Assembly (NCBI GenBank): GCA_030141605.1
Contig: JAQGDQ010000035.1
Location: 955,219 to 1,019,218, forward strand
DNA: 64,000 bases
DNA from: Tubiluchus corallicola
Lineage: Eukaryota; Priapulida; Priapulimorpha; Priapulimorphida; Tubiluchidae
Direction of reading: 5' to 3'
Shown here: positions 43,561 to 54,408 of the stretch, one piece after another
Layout: each line of letters begins with the position of its first letter
Position numbering within the stretch: position 1 is the first letter of the stretch
Notes under the pieces: model-generated
What the model saw: the letters and a program-made list of their open reading frames with translations, nothing else
What the model was told of the DNA's origin: nothing
The model's database searches: none
Program-made: the position numbers and the translations under genes

Positions 43561-44660
43561 AATACGAGCGCTCTATATTATTCTTTCTTTTACGAAGACC
43601 TACAAGAGATTGTCCAGCTAGGGGTAAACTGTGTACAAACTGTCATAAGCTTAATCACTTTTCAAAAGTTTGTAGAAGTAAAATTTGTTATGGTAGCGAA
43701 TATCAAAAACATGATAATACTAAATTATGTGCTACTGCCTCATGCGTTTTGGCTAAGCAGAAAAAACTAGTCAAAAAACACCACAGGCTAACACAAAATT
43801 TGCAACCTCCCTACTAGCTGAGAACAAACAGCATACCCCATCTTGAATGGACGAACATGTATTTCCGCCCATGCCAGGTTCGTCCATATCAGTTCTACAT
43901 AATGCCCATGAAAATTTTGGCAAACAGTTATACCCTACCAGATATGCACTGATCCTGGTGCAAAAACTTGTTCCAACGGACCAGAATTACTGCATCAATT
44001 ACGTATCCCCAAATCATACTTAATACCCTCATCCCATATTACAGTTGGCATAACGGAGACAAGTGTGGAAATCATGGGTGTACTACTGCTTAAATTTCAA
44101 TTTTGTTGAACAAGTAACACGGCAAGTTACATATATTTGTAAAAACACGACAGGCATGTACTTATCAGAACAAGCCCTAAGAGATCTGGGTGGTCTACCA
44201 GAAAATTTTCCAAAAGCCGGAATGTTCACACAAACCTCAAAATCGTGTCGAAGTGTAAGTCCACACAATAATGATTGCAAATTCTTAAACGATCGTCACT
44301 GCCAACAAAACCTATGCAAATTCCCTTTACACCAAAAGAGCATTGAGGCTTCCATGCTACTGGTAATGGCTATACGAAACGTTTCTATGACATCACCAAC
44401 CATTTTGAGAGGAAAACTCTTGTGGGATAAGAACTTGGAAAATGGCTTTCTCACATTATGCTCTAGTAATAAAATTGTGTTTAACCACCTAACGTTCAAT
44501 TTTCCAGAAGAAGTGGAAATCGCAGGATTCACAATAACACATCATGGCATTAAACCTACAAAACACATTATAGAGGCCATAAAGAACTTCCCCACCCGCA
44601 AAAAATATTACTGATCCTGGTTTGGGCTTGTAAATCAGGTCCTCTACGCTTTTAATTTAA
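43560..44660 (+). pseudogene. third gypsy element remnant (gag knuckle, RT)
   Basis: A CCHC knuckle CTNCHKLNHFSKVC is encoded at 43632-43673, preceded by RPTRDCPARGKL. VQKLVPTDQNYC-like and ITVGITETSVEIMGVLLLKF segments follow in a protease-like position (44041-44095). The open frame 44063-44614 ends in VFNHLTFNFPEEVEIAGFTI and THHGIKPTKHIIEAIKNFPT, the RT palm-thumb of a gypsy group different from the Mag-like one. SWFGLVNQVLYAF continues in another frame to about 44656. The YxDD region is deleted. Confidence 0.75.
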
Positions 44661-44689
44661 GAATAATAATTTATTGAATATTTTAATGC

Positions 44690-45140
44690 TTTTTACATGA
44701 TGGTCAAATGCATCTTATAAATAAAAGATCATCAAAATTACTAAAAAAAAGTTATTTATAAGATAATTAAGACAATGGCACATTGATTGATTAAAAGTAC
44801 ATTGAATATGACAGAAAAGGAAAAATAATAAAAGCAATGCCATAAAACATACACAATCGTAAAAAATACAAGATTAGCTCATCCACAGAAGGCTTCATTA
44901 AAATAGTAAGTTTTCAGACTTTTTTGAAATTATCAATTGACTTGATCAGGCATAATTGCAGGGGCAACGAGTTCCACATTTTGGGGGCAGCAGAAGTGAA
45001 TGATTGTTGTTGTTGCTGCTGTTGTTGTTATTGTTGTTGTTGTTGTTGCTGCTGCTGCTGCTGTTGTTGTTGTTGTTGTTGTTGTTGTTTTTTAAAATGC
45101 TGTAACTTTAGCTTACTTTTCTTATTGCAGGGAAAAATTT
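44690..45140 (+). repeat. dispersed repeat fragment with TTG/CTG microsatellite
   Basis: The stretch with CAACGAGTTCCACATTTTGG and GGCAGCAGAAGTGAATGA (44965-45003) resembles a motif common to dispersed repeats in many animal genomes. I cannot name the family. It is followed by a TTG/CTG trinucleotide run at about 45003-45090, which encodes only poly-Cys in one frame. Confidence 0.45.
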
Positions 45141-45552
45141 GAAATAACGAGGAAACACAGTGAATGTGTCACAGAGTCAACATACCAGCACTATGCATTA
45201 TCTAGCTCTGATGTCTTTGCTTGCTCACGATCTAAACCGATGCGCTAATGATGAACTAGAATATAGCAGGATACAATCTCATATTAAAATCACGAGGAAA
45301 AAACAGAATCACTGGCCACAAATGCAAAAGCTAATGAGATATCTTGCAGAAATCCTAGATTATATGTGCCTGAAACAGTTGTTAAACCAATAGGTGCAAG
45401 ACAAATCAAGATGTTTTTTAATTATCAACCAGCAAGGGTTTGAAAAATAAAATGGTCGAATTTATTATGGGGAACATGCAAAAACTATGGGTGAATGCAG
45501 TACAGAAAACTGACTAAAGATATATAGTAGTTAAGAGAACCACTTAATAATT

Positions 45553-46215
45553 TTGAGCACAGCCCATGTAGTAGTAAATATTGTTAACAGGTAGTGTATT
45601 GGTAATGTGGATATATTTTTAAAATTTAACTAAAGTCGAAGTGTGCACCTATAAATAATAAATAATCATCTTTATTTAAAGTCGGCTTTTGGATGAACAA
45701 TTAACTTAAGCTCCAAAGAACTTTTGAACCGTCTGCAAATAATAATCTGCATAGCAGAGACTATTATTATCCCATTTTTACCTTAAATACCACGCGCCAG
45801 GTAGGGCCACAGCTGGTACCATTTTGCCTTTGGTATAATCCGGTCGATGTATCGGCCGCCCATACGGAAAGCGGACGCATTGCCACTAGGCCAAACAACC
45901 TGGTCGCTGTTAATAACCTCATAACACTTAATAACAAAAGCATGCTAGCGACGTTAGGCATTACCTTGAGCGCAGCCCGCGTGGTGTCAAATAAACAGAT
46001 TTGTTGACAAGATTAACGTGGAAACTGTTAAAAATGTAACTAAATTGAAGTGCTCCACCTAATAATATAAAGACAATGCAAGTGAAATCGGACATTACTG
46101 ACACTTTGAGAACAGACCATACAGTGTTAAGTGAACAGATTTAGTGGTCAGGTTAGAGCCGAAAACTGTTGAAAGTCTAGTTAAATTTAAGTGGTCCACA
46201 CAATATTTTATTTTA
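45553..46215. repeat. degenerate direct repeats of about 110 bp, three copies
   Basis: Copies at about 45553-45665, 45964-46075 and 46108-46215 share TTGAG.ACAG.CC, GT...AACAGAT and AAAACTGTTGAAA.T.TA.TTAAA.T.AAGTG. The first two are separated by the SINE-like insert, and without it they would be tandem. They stop shortly before the satellite array. Confidence 0.55.
45660..45963 (-). mobile_element. tRNA-derived SINE candidate
   Basis: Minus-strand reading: TTGTTTGGCCTAGTGG (about 45900-45885) fits a Pol III A box inside a tRNA D arm. GCGTCCGCTTTCCGTATGGG resembles an anticodon arm and GGCCGATACATCGACCGG a decayed T arm with B box at about 45862-45843. The body ends in TTATTTATTATTTAT on the minus strand. 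Total about 300 bp. It separates two copies of the 110-bp repeat. Confidence 0.5.
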
Positions 46216-46660
46216 CTGATAAGTAATAAATTTTACACTCTTAGCACCTGTCCAAACAGATGCGATATACAAACACAGTATTTACAAGATTCTTGTCCAG
46301 CAAATGTGCCACCACTTCTGCTTTCAATAGTTAGTCTAAACTATTGACTAAATATGAACCTAACACATAATTGTAAAGAAGACAACGAGCCCATTAAGTC
46401 ACAAAAATTTCATTCTTTAAAGAATCACCCCAAACTTTAATTTGATATATTACTAGATATGAATGAGATATTCCCTGTTGATCACCTTTGGGTGACCCCA
46501 GGTGGGCCATCGTTTTGGCAGTGTCTAAAAACTCTAGCATTACAGTGTCTTCTGTACATTGCATTTGTTTAGCCTCGAAATTGTCAAATAATACGTACTT
46601 TATCTGTTTTGACAGAAATGTTCCCTGTAGATGAACGTTAGGTGACACCAGGTAGGCCAA
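46216..46660. other. transition into the satellite array
   Basis: No gene. Two weak, related segments (ATGAATGAGATATTCCCTGTTGATCACC-like near 46460 and AGAAATGTTCCCTGTAGATG near 46613, each followed by a GGTGAC-CCAGGT.GGCC block) form a direct repeat of about 155 bp that already resembles the array motif. Confidence 0.45.
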
Positions 46661-48500
46661 CATTTGTTAGTGTTTCTTTTGATTAGACACTCGAGATTGG
46701 CAGTAGATTTCTTCTGTCCAAATGTTTGAGAATGCTCTAGATTAGTTCAGACTAGATATTGATGTTTGCCTGTATGCCTTAATAGATGACTGGGATTGGG
46801 CTTGGGTGCCCTCTGATTTGATACATGAGACGTTAACAAACGCTTGATGTTGTCTGGAGATGTCTTCTTACCAAGTGGTTGTGGTTGCCTGTAGAAATCT
46901 TATGATCAGTTACCAGGGATTGGCAAGAGATTCTCTTCTGGTCATATGTTTGAGAATGCTCTAGATGAGTTCTGACTAGATGTTTCAGCTTGTCTGTAGA
47001 CCTTAACAGATAAGTGAGATTTGATGTAGATGTCTTCAGGATTGAAGTACAAGCAGGTGTTTTATGTTGCTTGTAGCTTCTCATCTTACCAAGTGGTTGA
47101 AGTTGCTTGTATATTACCTCATCTTACCAGATGATGAATTGCCTGCAAATTTCTTCTGGTCTGGTACCTAAGATTGGCAATATAATTCTTCCTACTAAAT
47201 GTTTAAGTTTGGTCAGTACATGTATTCTGACAAGCTAGTTGAGGCTGTCTGCGTATGTCTCTATTCAAATAACTAACATGTCCTGTACAATGTTTCATAT
47301 GGCTTGTAGATATCTTTTATTTTACCAAATGGTTGAAGTTGCTTGTATCTGTCTCATCTTCCAGATGGCAGATTTCTTCTGCACAGGAACCTGAGACAGA
47401 CAATAGAGGTTTTTCTACATAGAGGTTCTGACTAGATGTTTCAGCTGGTCTGTAGATCTTAACAGATGATTGAGATTGGACGTAGATGTTTCCAGAGTTA
47501 AGGTAATAGTAGTTGTGGTAAATTGCTTGTAGATGCCATCTTGCCAAACGATTAAAGTTGCCTGTATCTAAGTTATCATACCAGATGATGAGTAGCCGGC
47601 AGATTTCTTCTAATCAAGTGCCTGGGATTGGCAATAAAACTCTTCCTACAAGATGCATAACTGGCCATGCATGTCTTCTGTCAAGCTAACTGAGGCTGTC
47701 TGTGTATGTCTCTATTCATATAACTAACATTGCCTGTACAACTCTTCTGATTATAACTTAAAATTGGCAGTAGATTTCTTCTAATGTCCTTCTGGCGGTA
47801 GAACTCTTCCAACCATATGCTTGAGTTTAGCCGTATATGTCTACTGACGAGCTAATTGAGTCGGTCTGCGTGTGTTCCTATTCAGATGCTCAATATTGCC
47901 TGTAGAAGCTTCTCCCACACGCCTGAGATTAGCAGTAGATATATTCTGCTCAAATGTTTTTGTTATTGCTTTAAACGAGTTCTAACTAGAAGTTACAGTT
48001 TGCCTGTAAATCTTAACAGATACTCGAGACTGGATGTAAATGTCTTCAAGCTTGAAGTATTAGTAGATGTTTTAGGTTGTTTGTAGATGTCCACTTACCA
48101 AACGTTTGAAGTTGGCTGTATCAACGTCATCTTCCAGGTGACGGGATACCGGCAAGTTTGTTCTGCTCAAGTATATCAGATTGGCAACAGAACTCTCCCT
48201 AGCAGATTGACGATAGTCGGTCTGCGTATATTTCTATTCAGATGCTCAAAATTGCCTGTAGAAGCTTCTGCCATACACTTGAGATTGGCAGTAGATGTCT
48301 TTTGTTCAGATGTTTTTCGTATTGCTCTAGATGAGTTCTGACTAGGTGTTTCGGGTTGTTTGTAGATGTTTGTGACTGCTCTAAATGAGTTCTGGTTAGA
48401 TGCTGTAGTTTTGTCTATATATCTCAATAGATGAGTAGAATTGGATCTACGTGTCAGATATTTCAGATTGCTCGAAGTCAATTCTTATTAGGAGTTTCAG
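46660..48500. repeat. degenerate left edge of the satellite array
   Basis: Built from loose submotifs of about 36-45 bp such as AGATGTTTGAGATTGC, CTGTAGATGTCTTCTG and TCTGACTAGATGTTTCAG. A period near 446 bp is visible between GAGGCTGTCTGCGTATGTCT (about 47247) and GAGGCTGTCTGTGTATGTCT (about 47693); another copy pair (47868 and 48219) is 352 bp apart. Units are clearly diverged from each other, unlike those to the right. Minus-strand frames of 76-101 codons exist here (46833-47084, 47317-47547, 48176-48481) but contain no known domain. Confidence 0.85.
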
Positions 48501-49181
48501 GATTTCTGAAGATCTGAACAGGTTATTGCGATTCAGAGGTAAATGCCTTCGGACTTGATGTAGATGTTTTAGGTTGCGTGTAGATGCCATTTTACCAAAC
48601 GGTTGAGTCTTTCTATCATATGCTTAAGTTTAGGTGTACGTGTCTTCTAACAAGCTAATTGAGGCATTCTGCGCCCTTCAGCCTAAAATAGACGCCATTT
48701 TACCAAACGGTTGAGTCTTTCTACCAGATGCTTGGGTTTGGTCATTGGTGTCTTCTAAGAAGCTAATTGAGGCTGCCGGTGTATTTCTCTATCAGACGCA
48801 CATCTCATTGCCTAGCATTGCCTGTAGAAGCCTTCTGCCATGTACTCTTGAAGGGCAGTACATTTCTTCTGCCCAGATGTTTGAGATTAGTCTGAGTGAC
48901 TTCTGACTAGATGTTTCTACCTACATGTCTGATATTGCTCTATGTGAGTTCTGACTAGATGTTTCGGGTTGTTTGTAGATGTTTGGGACTGCTCTAAATG
49001 AGTTCTGGTTAGATGTTGTAGTTTTGACTATATATCTCAATAGATGAGAAGAATTGAATCTACGTGTCAAATATTTCAGAATTTTCTAAGTGAATTCTTA
49101 TTAGGAGTTTCAGGATTTCTGTAGATCTCAACAGATTACTGCGATCAAACGTAAATGCCTTCAGACTTGATGTAGATGCTT

Positions 49182-49627
49182 TAGGTTGCGTATAGATGGA
49201 ATCTTACCAAACGGTTGAATATTCCTATCATATGCTTAAGCTTAGGTGTACGTGTCTTCTAACAAGCTAATTGAGGCATTCTGTGTACTTCCCTGTTCAG
49301 ATGCTTAACATTGCCTGTAGAAGCCTTCTGCCATGTACTCTTGAAGGGCATTACATTTCTTCTGCCCAGATGTTTGAGATTAGTCTGAGTGAATTCTGAC
49401 TAGATGTTTCGGGTTGTTTGTAGAAGTTTGGGCCTGCTGTAAATGAATTCTGGTTAGATGCTGTAGTTTTGTCTATATATCTCAATAGATGAGTAGAATT
49501 GGATGTGCGTGTCAGATGTTTCAGATTGCTCTAAGTGAGTTCTTATTAGTAGTTTCAGGATTTCTGTAGATCTCAACAGATTACTGCGATCAAACGTAAA
49601 TGCCTTCAGACATGATGTCGATGTTTT
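49182..49627. repeat. satellite unit type a (example)
   Basis: Type a specimen, about 445 bp: variant segment with GATGGAATCTTACC, CATATGCTTAAGCTTAGG and AGGGCATTACATTTC, then the shared segment. Ten such units were read. The longer form (for example 50119-50610) has an additional block with TTTCTACCTACATGTCTG. Confidence 0.85.
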
Positions 49628-52177
49628 AGGTTGCGTATAGATGCCATCTTACCAAACGGTTAAAACTTCCTACTAGATGCTTGGGTTTGGTCATTGATGT
49701 CTTCTAAGAAGCTAATTGAAGCTACCGGTGTATTTTTCTATCAGACGCACATCTCATTGCCTAATATTGCCTGTACTGGTCCTCTGGCTAGGTATCTGAG
49801 ATTTGAAATGGATTTCATCTGTCTACATGCTAGAGATTGCTTTAAGGGCGTTCTGACCAGATGTTTGAGATTACTCTGAGTGAGTTCTGACTAGAAGTTT
49901 CGGGTGGCTTGTAGAAGTTTGGGCCTGCTCTAAATGAATTCTGGTTAGATGCTGGTAGTTTTGTCTATATATCTCAATAGCTGAGTAGAATTAAATGTAC
50001 GTGTCAGATATTTCAGAATTTTCTAAGTGAATTCTTATTAGGAGTTTCAGGATTTCTGTAGATCTCAACAGATTACTGCGATCAAACGTAAATGCCTTCA
50101 GACTTGATGTAGATGCTTTAGGTTGCGTATAGATGGAATCTTACCAAACGGTTGAATATTCCTATCATATGCTTAAGCTTAGGTGTACGTGTCTTCTAAC
50201 AAGCTAATTGAGGCATTCTGTGTACTTCCCTGTTCAGATGCTTAACATTGCCTGTAGAAGCCTTCTGCCATGTACTCTTGAAGGGCATTACATTTCTTCT
50301 GCCCAGATGTTTGAGATTAGTCTGAGTGACTTCTGACTAGATGTTTCTACCTACATGTCTGATATTGCTCTATGTGAGTTCTGACTAGATGTTTCGGGTT
50401 GTTTGTAGATGTTTGGGACTGCTCTAAATGAGTTCTGGTTAGATGTTGTAGTTTTGTCTATATATCTCAATAGATGAGTAGAATTGGATGTACGTGTCAG
50501 ATATTTCAGATTGCTCTAAGTGAGTTCTTATTAGGTGTTTCGGGATTTCTGTAGATCTCAACAGATTACTGCGATCAAACGTAAATGCCTTCAGACTTGA
50601 AGTAGATGTTTTAGGCTGGCGGGGACTGCTCTAAATGAGTTTTGACTAGATGCTGCAGTTCATCTAGATATCTTAATAAATTAATACAATTTGATGTGGA
50701 TGCCTTCTAACGAGATGTGTGATGTGTTCTCTCATTGTATAACATTGCCTGTACAGTTCGTCTGGTTAGGTATCTGAGATTCGAAATAGACTTCACCAGT
50801 CTAGATGCTAGAGATTACTCTTAGTGCGTTCTGACTAGATGTTTCAGAATGCCTGTATATCTTAGATGTACGTGTCTTCTAACAAGCCAATTGAGGCTTT
50901 CTGTGTATTTCCCTATTCAGATGCGTAACATTGCCTGTAGAAGTCTTCTGCCATATACTTTTGATTGGCAGTACATTTCTTCCTCCCAGATGTTTGAGAT
51001 TACTTTGAGTGAGTTCTGACTGGATGTTTCGGGTTGTTTGTAGATGTTTGGGACTGCTCTAAATGAGTTCTGGTTAGATGTTGTAGTTTTGTCTATATAT
51101 CTCAATAGATGAGTAGAATTGGATGTACATGCCAGATATTTCAGATTGTTCTAAGTGAATTCTTATTAGGAGTTTCAGGATTTGTGTAGATCTCAACAGA
51201 TTACAGCGATCAAACGTAAATGCCTTCAGACTTGAAGTAGATGTTTTAGGCTGGCGGGGACTGCTCTAAATGAGTTTTGACTAGATGCTGCAGTTCATCT
51301 AGATATCTTAATAAATTAATACAATTTGATGTGGATGCCTTCTAACGAGATGTGTGATGTGTTCTCCCATTGTATAACATTGCCTGTACAGTTCGTCTGG
51401 TTAGGTATCTGAGATTCGAAATAGACTTCACCAGTCTAGATGCTAGAGATTACTCTTAGTGCGTTCTGACTAGATGTTTGAGATTACTGTGAGTGAGTTC
51501 TGACTAGAAGTTTCGGGTTGTTTGTAGATGTTTGGGACTGCTCTAAATGAGTTCTGGTTAGATGTTGTAGTTTTGACTATATATCTCAATAGATGAGAAG
51601 AATTGAATCTACGTGTCAAATATTTCAGAATTTTCTAAGTGAATTCTTATTAGGAGTTTCAGGATTTCTGTAGATCTCAACAGATTACTGCGATCAAACG
51701 TAAATGCCTTCAGACTTGATGTAGATGCTTTAGGTTGCGTATAGATGGAATCTTACCAAACGGTTGAATATTCCTATCATATGCTTAAGCTTAGGTGTAC
51801 GTGTCTTCTAACAAGCTAATTGAGGCATTCTGTGTACTTCCCTGTTCAGATGCTTAACATTGCCTGTAGAAGCCTTCTGCCATGTACTCTTGAAGGGCAT
51901 TACATTTCTTCTGCCCAGATGTTTGAGATTAGTCTGAGTGAATTCTGACTAGATGTTTCGGGTTGTTTGTAGAAGTTTGGGCCTGCTGTAAATGAATTCT
52001 GGTTAGATGCTGTAGTTTTGTCTATATATCTCAATAGATGAGTAGAATTGGATGTGCGTGTCAGATGTTTCAGATTGCTCTAAGTGAGTTCTTATTAGGT
52101 GTTTCGGGATTTCTGTAGATCTCAACAGATTACTGCGATCAAACGTAAATGCCTTCAGACATGATGTCGATGTTTTA

Positions 52178-52668
52178 GGTTGCGTATAGATGCCATCTTA
52201 CCAAACGGTTAAAACTTCCTACTAGATGCTTGGGTTTGGTCATTGATGTCTTCTAAGAAGCTAATTGAAGCTACCGGTGTATTTTTCTATCAGACGCACA
52301 TCTCATTGCCTAATATTGCCTGTACTGGTCGTCTGGCTAGGTATCTGAGATTTGAAATGGATTTCATCTGTCTACATACTAGAGATTACTTTAAGTGCGT
52401 TCTGACCAGATGTTTGAGATTACTGTGAGTGAGTTCTGACTAGAAGTTTCGGGTTGTTTGTAGATGTTTGGGACTGCTCTAAATGAATTCTGGTTAGATG
52501 TTGTAGTTTTGTCTATATATCTCAATAGCTGAGTAGAATTAAATGTACGTGTCAGATATTTCAGATTGTTCTAAGTGAATTCTTATTAGGAGTTTCAGGA
52601 TTTGTGTAGATCTCAACAGATTACAGCGATCAAACGTAAATGCCTTCAGACTTGAAGTAGATGCTTTA
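52178..52668. repeat. satellite unit type d (example)
   Basis: About 490 bp, marked by GGTTAAAACTTCCTACTAG and CTGGCTAGGTATCTGAGATT. Four units were read (49628, 52178, 54851, 61379). A 61-codon + frame recurs in it (66 codons at 54919-55119). Confidence 0.85.
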
Positions 52669-53160
52669 GGTTGCGTATAGATGGAATCTTACCAAACGGT
52701 TGAATATTCCTATCATATGCTTAAGCTTAGGTGTACGTGTCTTCTAACAAGCTAATTGAGGCATTCTGTGTACTTCCCTGTTCAGATGCTTAACATTGCC
52801 TGTAGAAGCCTTCTGCCATGTACTCTTGAAGGGCATTACATTTCTTCTGCCCAGATGTTTGAGATTAGTCTGAGTGACTTCTGACTAGATGTTTCTACCT
52901 ACATGTCTGATATTGCTCTATGTGAGTTCTGACTAGATGTTTCGGGTTGTTTGTAGATGTTTGGGACTGCTCTAAATGAATTCTGGTTAGATGTTGTAGT
53001 TTTGTCTATATATCTCAATAGCTGAGTAGAATTAAATGTACGTGTCAGATATTTCAGATTGTTCTAAGTGAATTCTTATTAGGAGTTTCAGGATTTGTGT
53101 AGATCTCAACAGATTACAGCGATCAAACGTAAATGCCTTCAGACTTGAAGTAGATGTTTT

Positions 53161-53796
53161 AGGCTGGCGGGGACTGCTCTAAATGAGTTTTGACTAGATG
53201 CTGCAGTTCATCTAGATATCTTAATAAATTAATACAATTTGATGTGGATGCCTTCTAACGAGATGTGTGATGTGTTCTCCCATTGTATAACATTGCCTGT
53301 ACAGTTCGTCTGGTTAGGTATCTGAGATTCGAAATAGACTTCACCAGTCTAGATGCTAGAGATTACTCTTAGTGCGTTCTGACTAGATGTTTCAGAATGC
53401 CTGTATATCTTAGATGTACGTGTCTTCTAACAAGCCAATTGAGGCTTTCTGTGTATTTCCCTATTCAGATGCGTAACATTGCCTGTAGAAGTCTTCTGCC
53501 ATATACTTTTGATTGGCAGTACATTTCTTCCTCCCAGATGTTTGAGATTACTTTGAGTGAGTTCTGACTGGATGTTTCGGGTTGTTTGTAGATGTTTGGG
53601 ACTGCTCTAAATGAGTTCTGGTTAGATGTTGTAGTTTTGTCTATATATCTCAATAGATGAGTAGAATTGGATGTACATGCCAGATATTTCAGATTGTTCT
53701 AAGTGAATTCTTATTAGGAGTTTCAGGATTTCTGTTGATCTCAACAGATTACAGCGATCAAACGTAAATGCCTTCAGACTTGATGTAGAGGCTTTA
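53161..53796. repeat. satellite unit type c, long form (example)
   Basis: About 637 bp, marked by CTGGCGGGGACTGC and TTAATAAATTAATACAATTT. The long form includes a minus-strand 62-codon frame repeated identically at 50917-51105, 53465-53653, 56275-56463, 59992-60180, 62176-62364 and 63749-63937. The copy starting 55359 has lost it through a small deletion near 55740-55770. The short form (for example 51248-51730) jumps from TCTGACTAGATGTTT to GAGATTACTGTGAG. Confidence 0.85.
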
Positions 53797-54408
53797 GGTT
53801 GCGTATAGATGCCATCTTACCAAACGGTTGAATATTCCTATCATATGCTTAAGTTTAGGTGTACGTGTCTTCTAACAAGCTAATTGAGGCATTCTGCGCC
53901 CTTCAGCCTAAAATAGACGCCATTTTACCAAACGGTTGAGTCTTTCTACCAGATGCTTGGGTTTGGTCATTGGTGTCTTCTAAGAAGCTAATTGAGGCTG
54001 CCGGTGTATTTCTCTATCAGACGCACATCTCATTGCCTAGCATTGCCTGTAGAAGCCTTTTGCCATGTACTCTTGAAGGGCAGTACATTTCTTCTGCCCA
54101 GATGTTTGAGATTAGTCTGAGTGACTTCTGACTAGATGTTTCTACCTACATGTCTGATATTGCTCTATGTGAGTTCTGACTAGATGTTTCGGGTTGTTTG
54201 TAGATGTTTGGGACTGCTCTAAATGAGTTCTGGTTAGATGTTGTAGTTTTGACTATATATCTCAATAGATGAGAAGAATTGAATCTACGTGTCAAATATT
54301 TCAGAATTTTCTAAGTGAATTCTTATTAGGAGTTTCAGGATTTCTGTAGATCTCAACAGATTACTGCGATCAAACGTAAATGCCTTCAGACTTGATGTAG
54401 ATGCTTTA
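53797..54408. repeat. satellite unit type b (example)
   Basis: Type b specimen, about 612 bp, with GCGCCCTTCAGCC and two successive ACCAAACGGTTGA motifs, which suggests that it arose by an internal duplication of an a-like segment. Five units were read. Confidence 0.85.

Noticed and set aside
44924-45142. Cys-rich ORF (poly-Cys)
   Set aside because: Translation of a TTG/CTG trinucleotide run, not a cysteine-rich peptide gene.
49694-49879. A 61-codon + strand ORF repeated in type d satellite units
   Set aside because: The same reasoning applies: it is a by-product of unit homogeneity, is open by chance and changes length at 54919.
50917-51105. A 62-codon minus-strand ORF repeated identically six times (also 53465, 56275, 59992, 62176, 63749)
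   Set aside because: It recurs only because the satellite units are nearly identical DNA. It has no known domain, no start context and is lost in one unit. Identity at all positions, not only at codon positions, argues against protein selection.
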